A stretch of DNA of 64,000 nucleotides from Flavobacteriales bacterium (lineage in GTDB: Bacteria > Bacteroidota > Bacteroidia > NS11-12g > UBA9320): NCBI GenBank assembly GCA_020635435.1, contig JACJZU010000003.1, positions 434,001 to 498,000 of the forward strand, in the 5' to 3' direction. This document shows positions 41,630 to 50,397 of the stretch, in pieces. The notes beneath the pieces are model-generated. The model was given only the letters and a program-made list of their open reading frames with translations, was not told the origin of the DNA and did no database searches. The first letter of the stretch is position 1. Each line of letters starts with the position of its first letter. Position numbers and translations under genes: made by a program.

Positions 41630-43258
41630 ATGAACGGAATATTCAGAGTACCCATTCCTAAAAATGAACCCGTAAAAAGTTATGCTCCGGGCAGTCCTGA
41701 GCGCTTGGCACTTCAAAACAAACTTAGCGAACTGCGTTCCATAGAGAAGGATATCCCGATGTATATCGGTTCGGAGGAAGTTCGAACCGGGAATACCATC
41801 GAAATTCGACCACCCCACGACAGAGCTCACAAGCTCGGCGTTTTTCATAAAGGAGGTGCGGAGCATGTAGAAGCAGCGATCAAAGCTGCGCTTCAAGCAC
41901 GAACAAAATGGGCCGATATGCCCTGGGAAGAACGTGCTGCTATTTTTCTGCGCGCTGCGGAATTATTGGCCGGCCCCTTCCGGGCAGAGATCAATGCCGC
42001 CACCATGCTCGCTCAGAGTAAAAACCCATTCCAGGCTGAAATAGATGCAGCATGTGAACTGATCGATTTTTTTCGGTTCAATGTGCAATACATGACTGAG
42101 ATCTACAGCGAACAACCCCCGGAAAACAGTCCGGCCACCTGGAATCGTTTGGAGTATCGTCCTCTGGAAGGATTCGTATTTGCGATAACACCTTTCAACT
42201 TCACTTCCATTGCAGGTAACCTCCCCGGCGCTCCGGCTCTAATGGGGAACACGGTGGTGTGGAAAGCTGCTGAAACTCAGATCTATTCAGCTGATGTGAT
42301 CATGCGTGTATTCAAGGCCGCCGGTTTGCCGGATGGTGTGATCAATCTGGTTTTTGTCAGTGGTCCTGTGGCAGGTGATGTGGTATTCAAACATCCCGAT
42401 TTTGCAGGAATACATTTCACCGGTTCAACGGGTGTTTTCCAGAGTTTATGGAAAGAGATCGGGACGAACATAGCCCGCTACAAGAGTTATCCGCGGATAG
42501 TTGGAGAAACCGGTGGAAAGGATTTCGTAATGGTGCACAACAGTGCGGATGTTCGCGAGGTTTCCACAGCTTTGGCCCGAGGTGCATTCGAATTTCAAGG
42601 ACAAAAATGTTCCGCGGCTTCCCGGGCATACATTCCGGAAAGTATGTGGCCTCAGGTCCGTGAAACGCTCAAATCCATGCTCAACGAGATGAAGATGGGA
42701 CCGGTTGAGGATTTCACGAACTTCATTAATGCCGTTATCGACGAAAAGGCCTTTGATAAGATCAGCAGTTACATCGTAAATGCCAAGGCTGCAGGACAGG
42801 AGATCGTGTCGGGAGGGAATTTCAGCAAGGAAAAAGGGTTTTTCATCGAACCTACCGTTATCAGAGCATCAAGTCCGGATTACATCACTATGTGCGAAGA
42901 GATCTTTGGTCCGGTTTTAACGATCTACGTTTACCCCGACCAAAACTTTGAAGAAACACTCCAACTCGTCGATAGAACAGGTATCTATGCCTTAACGGGA
43001 AGCATCTTCGGTTACGACCGTTATGCCGTGAAAACGGCCTGTGATGCGCTTCGCAATGCCGCAGGGAACTTTTACATCAACGATAAACCTACGGGAGCAG
43101 TGGTTGGTCAACAACCTTTCGGAGGAGCCCGTGGATCCGGTACCAACGACAAGGCAGGTGCGAAATCGAATCTGCTGCGCTGGGTTTCCATGCGAACCAT
43201 GAAGGAAAATTTCCTGCCTCCAGCCGACTATCGCTACCCATTTCACGCTGAGTCCTGA
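41630..43258 (+). CDS. pruA: L-glutamate gamma-semialdehyde dehydrogenase
   Basis: 542 residues from ATG 41630 (an in-frame TTG two codons earlier is ignored). It is an aldehyde dehydrogenase of the PruA type: FAITPFNFTSIAGNLPGAPALMGNTVVWK (two blocks) binds NAD, FTGSTGVFQSLW follows, the catalytic Glu is in IVGETGGKDFV and the catalytic Cys in FQGQKCSAASRAY. C-terminal QPFGGARGSGTNDKAG. It oxidises P5C/glutamate semialdehyde to glutamate in proline breakdown. A perfect TAACTTTG at 41531-41538 inside the upstream gene could be a private promoter. Confidence 0.95.
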   Translation: MNGIFRVPIPKNEPVKSYAPGSPERLALQNKLSELRSIEKDIPMYIGSEEVRTGNTIEIRPPHDRAHKLGVFHKGGAEHVEAAIKAALQARTKWADMPWEERAAIFLRAAELLAGPFRAEINAATMLAQSKNPFQAEIDAACELIDFFRFNVQYMTEIYSEQPPENSPATWNRLEYRPLEGFVFAITPFNFTSIAGNLPGAPALMGNTVVWKAAETQIYSADVIMRVFKAAGLPDGVINLVFVSGPVAGDVVFKHPDFAGIHFTGSTGVFQSLWKEIGTNIARYKSYPRIVGETGGKDFVMVHNSADVREVSTALARGAFEFQGQKCSAASRAYIPESMWPQVRETLKSMLNEMKMGPVEDFTNFINAVIDEKAFDKISSYIVNAKAAGQEIVSGGNFSKEKGFFIEPTVIRASSPDYITMCEEIFGPVLTIYVYPDQNFEETLQLVDRTGIYALTGSIFGYDRYAVKTACDALRNAAGNFYINDKPTGAVVGQQPFGGARGSGTNDKAGAKSNLLRWVSMRTMKENFLPPADYRYPFHAES

Positions 43259-43493
43259 GCATCCGATCACTTCCCACTTTGGGAAATTTGATCCGATTTG
43301 ACACAACGAGCACGTATCACCCTACTTTATCCACAACGGTAGATAAATTGCCGGTATGTGGGCAGGCCTAATTTGACCACTGAATTACCCGAGATCCGGA
43401 GGTAGGCATTTAAGCATGCACAAAAGGACCTGGGCATTGGAATATGTTTTGACATTTTCGGGATAAATTGAGGACTCATATCAGAAGGGACGC

Positions 43494-43985
43494 ATGGCGA
43501 TAGAGCGGAAGTTTAGTTTAATGAACTTCTTTTACGGTTTGGGGGCTGCAGTGATTCTCATAGCTGCACTCTTCAAATTCGTGGGCTGGAAGCATGCCGA
43601 TGTGCTCTTCATGGTAGGGTTGATCGGTGAAGCCATTATTTTCCTGGTGGCTGGACTCCAGCCTGTTCCCCGTTATGTTGATCGTCCGGGCGCTGACCCT
43701 GCAGCTGAACAGTTTCAACTAACTCGGGAATCAGTTGATGCGTTAAGAGGGAAAAAAATAAACAGTACCCCGGAATCCGCGAACGCGCTCCGTGAACTGA
43801 ATCTGATGCTGAATACGCTCAACGAAGCAAGCCGAAAGCTGGATGAACTCACGGAGCGGTATGAAACTCAAAATAAAGAAATGGAGTTGCAGAGAGCCGA
43901 ATATAGAAAGCAGATCGAAAGCGTGAGAACACATATTGAAGCTACTCGAAAACGTCTCAACGAATTGGAACGGTCTACCGGTTAA
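43494..43985 (+). CDS. GldL-like inner-membrane motor protein
   Basis: 163 residues. Two membrane helices (about 11-30 and 35-54) separated by a short loop, then a coiled-coil tail from about 85 to 160 (LNEASRKLDELTERYETQNK). The start MNFFYGLGAAVILIAALFK and the second helix VGLIGEAIIFLVAGLQPV closely follow canonical GldL/PorL. Glu46 in GEAIIF aligns with the proton-carrying Glu of GldL. The tail is shorter than in canonical GldL. The next gene, 17 nt downstream, is GldM-like, so the two probably form a proton-driven motor. Neither gldK nor gldN is nearby, so this is likely a paralogue. Confidence 0.8.
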   Translation: MAIERKFSLMNFFYGLGAAVILIAALFKFVGWKHADVLFMVGLIGEAIIFLVAGLQPVPRYVDRPGADPAAEQFQLTRESVDALRGKKINSTPESANALRELNLMLNTLNEASRKLDELTERYETQNKEMELQRAEYRKQIESVRTHIEATRKRLNELERSTG

Positions 43986-44002
43986 CAAGCTTTCAGGACC
44001 GC

Positions 44003-45016
44003 ATGGAACTTCGTCAAAAATCCATAAATCTGATCTATCTGATCCTGCTGGCCATGTTGTTCAATTATGTGCCTGCCGACTATCTGGATGGTATTGCCGA
44101 GAGTGAATCCGGGATAAACCTGTTGAAGACCGATCTGGAGCGCCTGGGATTCGAGAACCGGTCCATGATCCTCGAGGAATTAAGGGGTAAACAACCGATC
44201 GTATTCGAGGAGACCATGACAACCCTGGCTGAGATCGATAAAAGTACCAGATTGATGCAACAATCGATACAGGATATCAAGATCACGTTGCTGCACAGAT
44301 CCGGCACGGATATGAGTACCAACGAACGCCTTTTGGCTTCTTCAGCCATAACAAATGAAGTGATGATGGAAATGGGGCAAGCGGAACGCTTGCTGGACGA
44401 GCTTCGCGCGCACAAGGAACGGGTAAAAGCTTTGATCCGTGCGGAGTATGTCGACGACGTGGACAGCATCCTCCCTACTCCCCGAACGATCGGGCGAATG
44501 AATGGTGGCTTTATTCGTTTCGAATCGCACTACTTTGAAAGTAAACCGTTCTCGGTTGCCTTGCTCAATATCGCCCTGCTCTCTGCCCGGGTAGAACGAC
44601 TGCGATCGTTTGCAGGAGATGCGGTCCTCGGAGCGTTTGGTGGAACTCAGGTTTCATCCCAAGTGACCGGCATCGATCTAAGAACAACAGACAGCCCGGA
44701 CAACCCGCTCGCGTTGGACCCGGGATCTCAGTCGTCGGACAGGATCATGGAACTGAATGATTTTTTAAAACTACGAAGACTTGAAACGATCATTCCCGAT
44801 CAGAAGATCGACAACTTCAAGGTATCTGTTCACTATGTGGGTGGATTGGCAACCAGGCGCCCATTCACAAATCAGGGGGCTGAATTTTCGGACGAATTAA
44901 TCGAACTCCTGTTCAAAACGGGCAAGCGCGATGTGGTCGAATTCAGCGAAATAAAAATCATCGATTCGCAAGGGCTTCACGAAAACGCAGGAAAATTAAG
45001 GATCAGGATCAAATAG
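44003..45016 (+). CDS. GldM-like protein with shortened periplasmic domain
   Basis: 337 residues against roughly 510 in canonical GldM. The N-terminus MELRQKSINLIYLILLAML mirrors the GldM start (RQKxINLxYLxxxAML), with Arg4 at the place of the GldM Arg that pairs with the GldL Glu. One membrane helix (about 8-24) is followed by a periplasmic helical domain (about 28-140), then a beta-rich part (about 210-335) ending EFSEIKIIDSQGLHENAGKLRIRIK in two blocks. One or more of the four periplasmic domains of full GldM are missing. It is preceded by the GldL-like gene at 17 nt and is convergent with the secreted protein gene at 45031. Confidence 0.75.
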   Translation: MELRQKSINLIYLILLAMLFNYVPADYLDGIAESESGINLLKTDLERLGFENRSMILEELRGKQPIVFEETMTTLAEIDKSTRLMQQSIQDIKITLLHRSGTDMSTNERLLASSAITNEVMMEMGQAERLLDELRAHKERVKALIRAEYVDDVDSILPTPRTIGRMNGGFIRFESHYFESKPFSVALLNIALLSARVERLRSFAGDAVLGAFGGTQVSSQVTGIDLRTTDSPDNPLALDPGSQSSDRIMELNDFLKLRRLETIIPDQKIDNFKVSVHYVGGLATRRPFTNQGAEFSDELIELLFKTGKRDVVEFSEIKIIDSQGLHENAGKLRIRIK

Positions 45017-45030
45017 AGATCGGGCTCATG

Positions 45031-45537
45031 CTAATTTTTCCCGATGGCAAAGGGTCCTTTGGGATCCTGAAGTTTGGTCAGATTTTCGGCAAGCTCGGCG
45101 ATGATCTTTGCCGTGCCGGCTTCATCATCCGGAAACTGATACGCATCGAGAAGTTGATTTCTCCCATCGTCGACGATCTGGTGCATACGTTCGCAGGCTT
45201 TAACTACAGGTCCCAGCGCAGTTTCTCCTTTTCGGGCAGCCAATCTGGTTTGCAACTCCTCAATGGATAACCGGGTATCGCCATATGTGCGCAAAAGGCT
45301 CATCCCCTTCTCCTTATTCTCCTCCGAAGTGAATCCACCAACCTGTTTCCCCTTTTTTGAATTGAGTTGTGTCAAAAGTTCGTGGGTTGATTTGGTGATC
45401 TCAACAGATTGATGCAGGACCTCCTGGTAGGACTTCAGTATAGCGGGATCTATTTTATCAGATTGGGCCTTCAGTATGACAGCACTCATCAGCAAGGCAA
45501 ACATGGAAACTGTGATCCGGATCGATTTGGTAGACAT
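45031..45537 (-). CDS. Secreted helical protein of unknown function
   Basis: 168 residues. Signal peptide to about residue 24 (ALLMSAVILKAQS). The mature part is helical and charged: YQEVLHQSVEITKSTHELLTQLN, then LLRTYGDTRLSIEELQTRLAARKGE in two blocks, and a C-terminal PKGPFAIGKN. It resembles four-helix periplasmic proteins but I cannot name a family. It has a perfect -7 element 4 nt before its ATG. It lies next to the GldL/GldM-like pair, convergently, so it is not in the same operon. Confidence 0.7.
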   Translation of the reverse strand: MSTKSIRITVSMFALLMSAVILKAQSDKIDPAILKSYQEVLHQSVEITKSTHELLTQLNSKKGKQVGGFTSEENKEKGMSLLRTYGDTRLSIEELQTRLAARKGETALGPVVKACERMHQIVDDGRNQLLDAYQFPDDEAGTAKIIAELAENLTKLQDPKGPFAIGKN

Positions 45538-45541
45538 AGTG

Positions 45542-45549
45542 CAAATTTA
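45542..45549 (-). promoter_or_regulatory. -7 promoter element of the secreted helical protein gene
   Basis: Minus strand TAAATTTG, a perfect TAnnTTTG, then CACT and the ATG at 45537. Predicted leaderless transcript. Confidence 0.6.
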
Positions 45550-45703
45550 AGGTCTGAACGATGAGTTCAGCGATTCTTGTTGATAACGTTCAAAACACGC
45601 AGAAGATATTGCGCACTGAACATTTTGTTGGACTATCGACCGGGAACTGTGAATCACGCAAGAAAAATCTTGAACAAGGGCTTTCAGAAAATGAGATTTT
45701 AGC

Positions 45704-45711
45704 TATTTTTG
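45704..45711 (+). promoter_or_regulatory. -7 promoter element of rplS
   Basis: TATTTTTG followed by CAGCC, 19 nt before the rplS ATG. The same TTTGCAGCC context recurs before typA. Confidence 0.6.
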
Positions 45712-45730
45712 CAGCCCTAAAAGACAGATC

Positions 45731-46075
45731 ATGGATCTCATTAAGAAAGTAGAAGCGGCATTTTTGGTGGACAACACGCCTGATTTCAATGCCGGCGACA
45801 ATGTTACCGTGTATTACAAGATCAAGGAGGGTAACAAGGAGCGTATACAGCCATTTCAAGGAACTGTTATTCAGCGCAGGAATTCAGGAGTAGGTGAAAC
45901 TTTCACGGTTCGCAAGATGTCCGGAGGAATTGGAGTGGAGCGGATATTCCCGTTAAACAGTCCGTTAATCGACCACATTACGGTCAATCGTCGGGGTAAA
46001 GTGCGTCGTGCACGTATATTCTACCTGCGGGAGCTGACCGGAAAGAAAGCGCGTATCAAAGAAAAACGCGTATAA
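45731..46075 (+). CDS. rplS: 50S ribosomal protein L19
   Basis: 114 residues, normal bL19 length. Recognisable blocks: FNAGDNVTVYYKIKEGNKER, RIQPFQGTVIQRRNSGVGET, FTVRKMSGGIGVERIFPLNS and KVRRARIFYLRELTGKKARI. It lies at the 30S-50S interface. It is monocistronic with its own promoter and a strong terminator, rather than in the rpsP-trmD operon found in many other bacteria. Confidence 0.97.
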   Translation: MDLIKKVEAAFLVDNTPDFNAGDNVTVYYKIKEGNKERIQPFQGTVIQRRNSGVGETFTVRKMSGGIGVERIFPLNSPLIDHITVNRRGKVRRARIFYLRELTGKKARIKEKRV

Positions 46076-46095
46076 AAAACCGAGCATTTTTGAAG

Positions 46096-46126
46096 AAGCC
46101 TTCCGCCACAGCAGGAAGGCTTTTTT
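46096..46126 (+). terminator. Terminator of rplS
   Basis: AAGCCTTCC-GCCACAGCA-GGAAGGCTT, 9-bp perfect stem, then a T-run. The T-run runs straight into the valS -7 element at 46126. Confidence 0.92.
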
Positions 46127-46133
46127 ATTTTTG
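46126..46133 (+). promoter_or_regulatory. -7 promoter element of valS
   Basis: TATTTTTG, perfect TAnnTTTG, 18 nt before ATG 46152. It abuts the rplS terminator T-run, so the -33 region must lie inside the terminator stem. Confidence 0.55.
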
Positions 46134-46151
46134 ACCAATCAGAGATCAACT

Positions 46152-48776
46152 ATGCAACTGGCCTCCAAATACGACCCATCTGAAATTGAACAAAGCTGCT
46201 ACGATGCGTGGGAGCGAAATGGACTTTTTCGTTCCGTTCCGGACGAACGACCGGCATACACCATTGTTATTCCTCCACCGAATGTGACCGGTATGCTCCA
46301 TATGGGGCATATGTTGAACAATACCATACAAGATGTGCTCATTCGCAGGGCTCGAATGCAGGGATTCAACGCTTGTTGGGTTCCGGGAACCGATCATGCC
46401 TCCATCGCAACGGAAGCAAAGGTGGTTGCGATGTTGAAAGAACGCGGGATCGATAAAAGCACCTTGAGCCGCGAGGAATTCCTGCAGCATGCATTGGAAT
46501 GGAAGGAAAAGTATGGGGGAATCATTCTCAAGCAGCTTCGTCGTTTGGGTTGTAGTTGCGACTGGGATCGCACGAAATTCACGATGGATCCGGATCTCTA
46601 TGCATCCGTGATACGCGTATTTGTGGACATGCATGAAAAGGGGCTGATCTATCGGGGTAACCGCATGGTGAATTGGGACCCGGTAGGAAAAACGGCTTTG
46701 AGTGATGAAGAAGTTATTTACACGGAGGAAGATTCGCAACTCTACTATCTCCGCTACAAGATCGTTGGGGGCGACGGGCATATCCTGGTGGCCACTACCC
46801 GACCTGAAACGATCCTGGGCGATACAGCAGTTTGCGTACATCCCGATGATGCGCGATTTGCAAAATTGAAAGGGGCTCGGGTGATCGTTCCTCTTGTGAA
46901 CCGTGAAGTTCCTGTGATCTTTGACGACTATGTGGATCCGGAGTTTGGAACAGGAGCATTGAAGGTAACACCTGCTCACGACATCAACGACTACGAGTTG
47001 GGCAAAAGGCACAACCTCGAGGTGATCGACATATTCAATGACGATGCCAGCATCGCCGGGAGCGTGGGAATGTATTCCGGGATAAATCGTTTTGAATTGA
47101 GAAAGCAGATCGCCCGGGATCTTCAGGAGGCCGAACTTATCGAGAAGATCGAGTCGCACAAGAACAAGGTAGGAAGATCCGAAAGAACACGAGCCATCAT
47201 AGAGCCCCGACTCTCCAGACAATGGTTTGTCGACATGCAGGCTTTCATGAAGCGCAATCCGGAGGTGTTGGATCATGTAATGAACGACACCATAACCATG
47301 CACCCGTCCAAATTCAAGAATACGTATCGGCATTGGATCGAAGGAATAAAGGATTGGTGCATCTCCCGGCAGTTATGGTGGGGCCACCAGATTCCGGCGT
47401 ACTATCTCCCGGACGGAAGCTATGTGGTTGCGGAAAGCAGGCAATCGGCATTGGAAAAGGCCCGAACGCAGGATCCGCAGATCAGGGATGAAGATCTGAC
47501 TCAGGACGATGACGTTATGGATACCTGGTTTTCAGCCTGGTTGTGGCCGATCAGTGTTTTCAATGGGATCCTTGAACCACAGAACGATGAGATCCGGTAT
47601 TACTATCCGACATCAACCCTGGTTACTGCACCAGACATCATTTTCTTCTGGGTGGCCCGAATGATCATGAGTGGATATGAATACAGGAAGGAACTGCCAT
47701 TTAAAGACGTTTATTTCACAGGCATCGTGCGTGACAAGCAGCGTCGGAAAATGTCGAAACAACTCGGCAATTCACCCGATCCGATCGGTTTAATGGACCA
47801 ATTCGGAACGGACGGTGTGCGTTTGGGATTACTGCTGAGTGCACCTGCAGGCAACGATCTGCTCTTCGATGAAGCACTTTGTGAGCAGGGGCGCAATTTC
47901 TGCAACAAGCTTTGGAATGCCTTCCGCTTGATCTCGGGATGGGAAACCAATGGCACGGTAGATCCATGGTATGATGCGCATGGGAGCTTTGCCAATTCCT
48001 GGATGCGCGAGCGCATCGATACCGTATTGGAGCAAGTGGAAGAGCACTTTGAGCAATTCCGGATATCGGATGCGCTGATGGCCATGTATAAACTGATCTG
48101 GGATGATTTCTGTTCTTCCTACCTGGAGATGATCAAACCCACATATGGTACATGCATCTCTGATGATCAATTGGAGCAAGTGAAAAGTTTCTTCGATGAG
48201 ATCTTGCGTTTGCTGCACCCGATCACACCATTCATTACGGAACACATCTGGCAAACACTACATGGCGATCCGAATCGTTTCATCAATCAGAGCAGGTACC
48301 CCGTTTCAAGAGGAAACAGAGGTTACTCAGAGGAAATGGATTTTGCCTTGAACATCATCAGCACTGCACGCTCGCTCCGAAGTCAACACGGACTTTCGCC
48401 TAAGGTTCCGGCTACCCTGCGCTCGTGTGGCAATGCGCGAATAGCCCTTGACCGAACTCAAGGGATCATTTCACGACTCGCAAACATCGTCGAATTTGAA
48501 ACGGACTCCGGATCCGGCATCACACAACTTGTTGGGGCAAGCGAATTCATTTTTGATTTTGAGGGCTTTGAGGGTGAAACTGTGGATGTGGCTAAATTGC
48601 AAGATGAACTGGATCGGTTGCGCGGTTTCCTGATCGGTATAGAAAAGAAACTGGGCAATGAGAAATTCATTGCCAATGCGAACCCCGAGGTAGTGGCCAG
48701 GGAGCAACAAAAGATGTCGGACACCCTGAGTAAGATCGCCAGTATTGAGCGGGAATTGAGTCAGGCCGGAAAATAA
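46152..48776 (+). CDS. valS: Valine-tRNA ligase
   Basis: 874 residues from ATG 46152. The longer frame from a TTG at 46131 would start inside the promoter element and is rejected. Class I synthetase: PPPNVTGMLHMGHML (HIGH motif) at about 36-50, editing-domain HVATTRPETILGDTAV-like VATTRPETILGDTAV, and KMSKQ in RRKMSKQLGNSPDP (KMSKS motif). A C-terminal coiled coil (VDVAKLQDELDRLRGFLIGI in part) ends the protein. It charges tRNA-Val in the cytoplasm. The gene may be co-transcribed with the LptF/G gene 40 nt downstream. Confidence 0.97.
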   Translation: MQLASKYDPSEIEQSCYDAWERNGLFRSVPDERPAYTIVIPPPNVTGMLHMGHMLNNTIQDVLIRRARMQGFNACWVPGTDHASIATEAKVVAMLKERGIDKSTLSREEFLQHALEWKEKYGGIILKQLRRLGCSCDWDRTKFTMDPDLYASVIRVFVDMHEKGLIYRGNRMVNWDPVGKTALSDEEVIYTEEDSQLYYLRYKIVGGDGHILVATTRPETILGDTAVCVHPDDARFAKLKGARVIVPLVNREVPVIFDDYVDPEFGTGALKVTPAHDINDYELGKRHNLEVIDIFNDDASIAGSVGMYSGINRFELRKQIARDLQEAELIEKIESHKNKVGRSERTRAIIEPRLSRQWFVDMQAFMKRNPEVLDHVMNDTITMHPSKFKNTYRHWIEGIKDWCISRQLWWGHQIPAYYLPDGSYVVAESRQSALEKARTQDPQIRDEDLTQDDDVMDTWFSAWLWPISVFNGILEPQNDEIRYYYPTSTLVTAPDIIFFWVARMIMSGYEYRKELPFKDVYFTGIVRDKQRRKMSKQLGNSPDPIGLMDQFGTDGVRLGLLLSAPAGNDLLFDEALCEQGRNFCNKLWNAFRLISGWETNGTVDPWYDAHGSFANSWMRERIDTVLEQVEEHFEQFRISDALMAMYKLIWDDFCSSYLEMIKPTYGTCISDDQLEQVKSFFDEILRLLHPITPFITEHIWQTLHGDPNRFINQSRYPVSRGNRGYSEEMDFALNIISTARSLRSQHGLSPKVPATLRSCGNARIALDRTQGIISRLANIVEFETDSGSGITQLVGASEFIFDFEGFEGETVDVAKLQDELDRLRGFLIGIEKKLGNEKFIANANPEVVAREQQKMSDTLSKIASIERELSQAGK

Positions 48777-48816
48777 TGACAAGCTTCCTCAGGCCGGTTT
48801 TGAAGAAATAGAACTA

Positions 48817-50397
48817 TTGAAACGCGTAAACTGGCTCCTGGTAAAATCGTACGTAGGTCCCTTCATCGGAACCTTCGTTGTGAGCATATTCCTAATGCTC
48901 ATGGAGTTCCTCTGGCGCTATATCGGCGATCTTGTGGGAAAAGGTCTGGAATGGTATACCATTTTCGAATTTATATTCTACAGTATCCCCTATCTGATCC
49001 CCAATGCATTACCGCTTGCGGTACTGCTCTCTACGATCATGACATTCGGGAACCTGGGCGAGCGCTTCGAACTGGTGGCATTGAAAAGTTCCGGTGCCAG
49101 TCTGCTCCGCATCATGCGACCTCTTTTGGGGGTCATGGTGATCATAGCCGGGCTGGCCTTCTACGCTTCCAATATTCTTATTCCCCGAGCTAACTTGAGT
49201 TGGGGTGCACTCTTTTATGATGTGACCCACAAGAAACCCGCCATGAACATTCAGGACGGGATCTTTTACAACGAATTGGATGGGTTTTCGATCCGGGTTG
49301 GAAAGAAGGGAGATGACAATAAAAGCATCTACGACGTACTGATCTATACATCTGCTCCAAGTGGCGGGATCGACGTGATCATGGCAGAAAGCGGAACGAT
49401 GGAGTTCACGCCGGATGAACGATTTCTGGTCATGACCCTAAAAAATGGGAAACGCTACCAGGAAATGGTCGATAACCCCTCCTATCAGCGCACCTTTCCC
49501 CATAATACTATGGGTTTTGAGAGCTACTCCATGAGCATGGATCTGGGAGAACTGCAATTGCAGCGGAGTGACCCTGAATTGTTCAAGGACAATTACAACA
49601 TGCTCAATCTAAAGGAGTTGGTTGTCCGAATTGACAGTATGGGTGGACTCATTGCCGACAAACAGATGTTCCTTCGAAACTATCTAAGTGCCTACTATCA
49701 CATCCCCGATTCTTCGGCCCGAGACACATTCCATTACAGTGCCGAGCAGCTGAAGGAACCATTTGCCGATCAGCTCGGTCGTTTCATACATCTGAACGAC
49801 AGTCAGGATAATAAAGGGGATTCACTCCAAGCCTCTGAACTGCTACATGGAGCGGGGTCGATCTTACGCGACGGGATGATCCGAATGAATAACCTGCCGG
49901 TTGGGACTCAGGCAAACACGCCTTATACCCGAACTGAATTGGTCGAAGATGCCAAACAAACCGTTCGCAACCTCACCCGTATCGTGAATAGTACTGCCGA
50001 CGATATGCGCAAGCTCAAACAGAGACAGGTCCGTTACACCATAGAATGGCACAAGAAATTCTCCCTGGCATTGAGTTGTATACTCCTATTTTTCATAGGA
50101 GCACCATTGGGAGCAATTATAAAGAAAGGAGGATTTGGGACTCCCATGGTGGTCGCTCTGCTTCTATTCATCGGATATTTCATTCTCCAAACGGTAGGAG
50201 AAAAATTGGCACGGGAGATGGTGATCGAGGTTTGGAATGGTGTATGGTTGAGCACCATTGTCTTGATCCCTATGGCCGTTTTCCTAACCTATAAAGCCAA
50301 TCGGGATTCCAAATTGTTCGACAGCGATTACTACAAAGGGTTGATTCGGTGGTTTGGTGCTATCTTTCCGGGCAGGAAATCCAAAACGGCACCGTGA
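48817..50397 (+). CDS. LptF/LptG family LPS-export permease
   Basis: 526 residues starting at TTG 48817; no in-frame ATG exists upstream, and MKRVNWLLVKSYVGPFIGTF is the normal family start. Three N-terminal membrane helices (about 12-34, 52-76, 98-120), a periplasmic beta-jellyroll (about 130-400) and three C-terminal helices (about 415-500). It forms part of the inner-membrane ABC complex that extracts LPS and hands it to LptC/A. It is longer than the usual 360-390 residues because of an extended periplasmic insert (about 265-400), common in Bacteroidota. Its TGA overlaps the GTG start of the next gene. Confidence 0.9.
   Translation: MKRVNWLLVKSYVGPFIGTFVVSIFLMLMEFLWRYIGDLVGKGLEWYTIFEFIFYSIPYLIPNALPLAVLLSTIMTFGNLGERFELVALKSSGASLLRIMRPLLGVMVIIAGLAFYASNILIPRANLSWGALFYDVTHKKPAMNIQDGIFYNELDGFSIRVGKKGDDNKSIYDVLIYTSAPSGGIDVIMAESGTMEFTPDERFLVMTLKNGKRYQEMVDNPSYQRTFPHNTMGFESYSMSMDLGELQLQRSDPELFKDNYNMLNLKELVVRIDSMGGLIADKQMFLRNYLSAYYHIPDSSARDTFHYSAEQLKEPFADQLGRFIHLNDSQDNKGDSLQASELLHGAGSILRDGMIRMNNLPVGTQANTPYTRTELVEDAKQTVRNLTRIVNSTADDMRKLKQRQVRYTIEWHKKFSLALSCILLFFIGAPLGAIIKKGGFGTPMVVALLLFIGYFILQTVGEKLAREMVIEVWNGVWLSTIVLIPMAVFLTYKANRDSKLFDSDYYKGLIRWFGAIFPGRKSKTAP

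Noticed and set aside
45561..45752. Small plus-strand open frame before rplS
   Set aside because: It contains the rplS promoter and overlaps the rplS start in another frame; no independent support.
46146..47333. 395-codon open frame antisense to valS
   Set aside because: It lies wholly within the strongly supported valS gene, and its translation has no domain, signal peptide or sensible composition.
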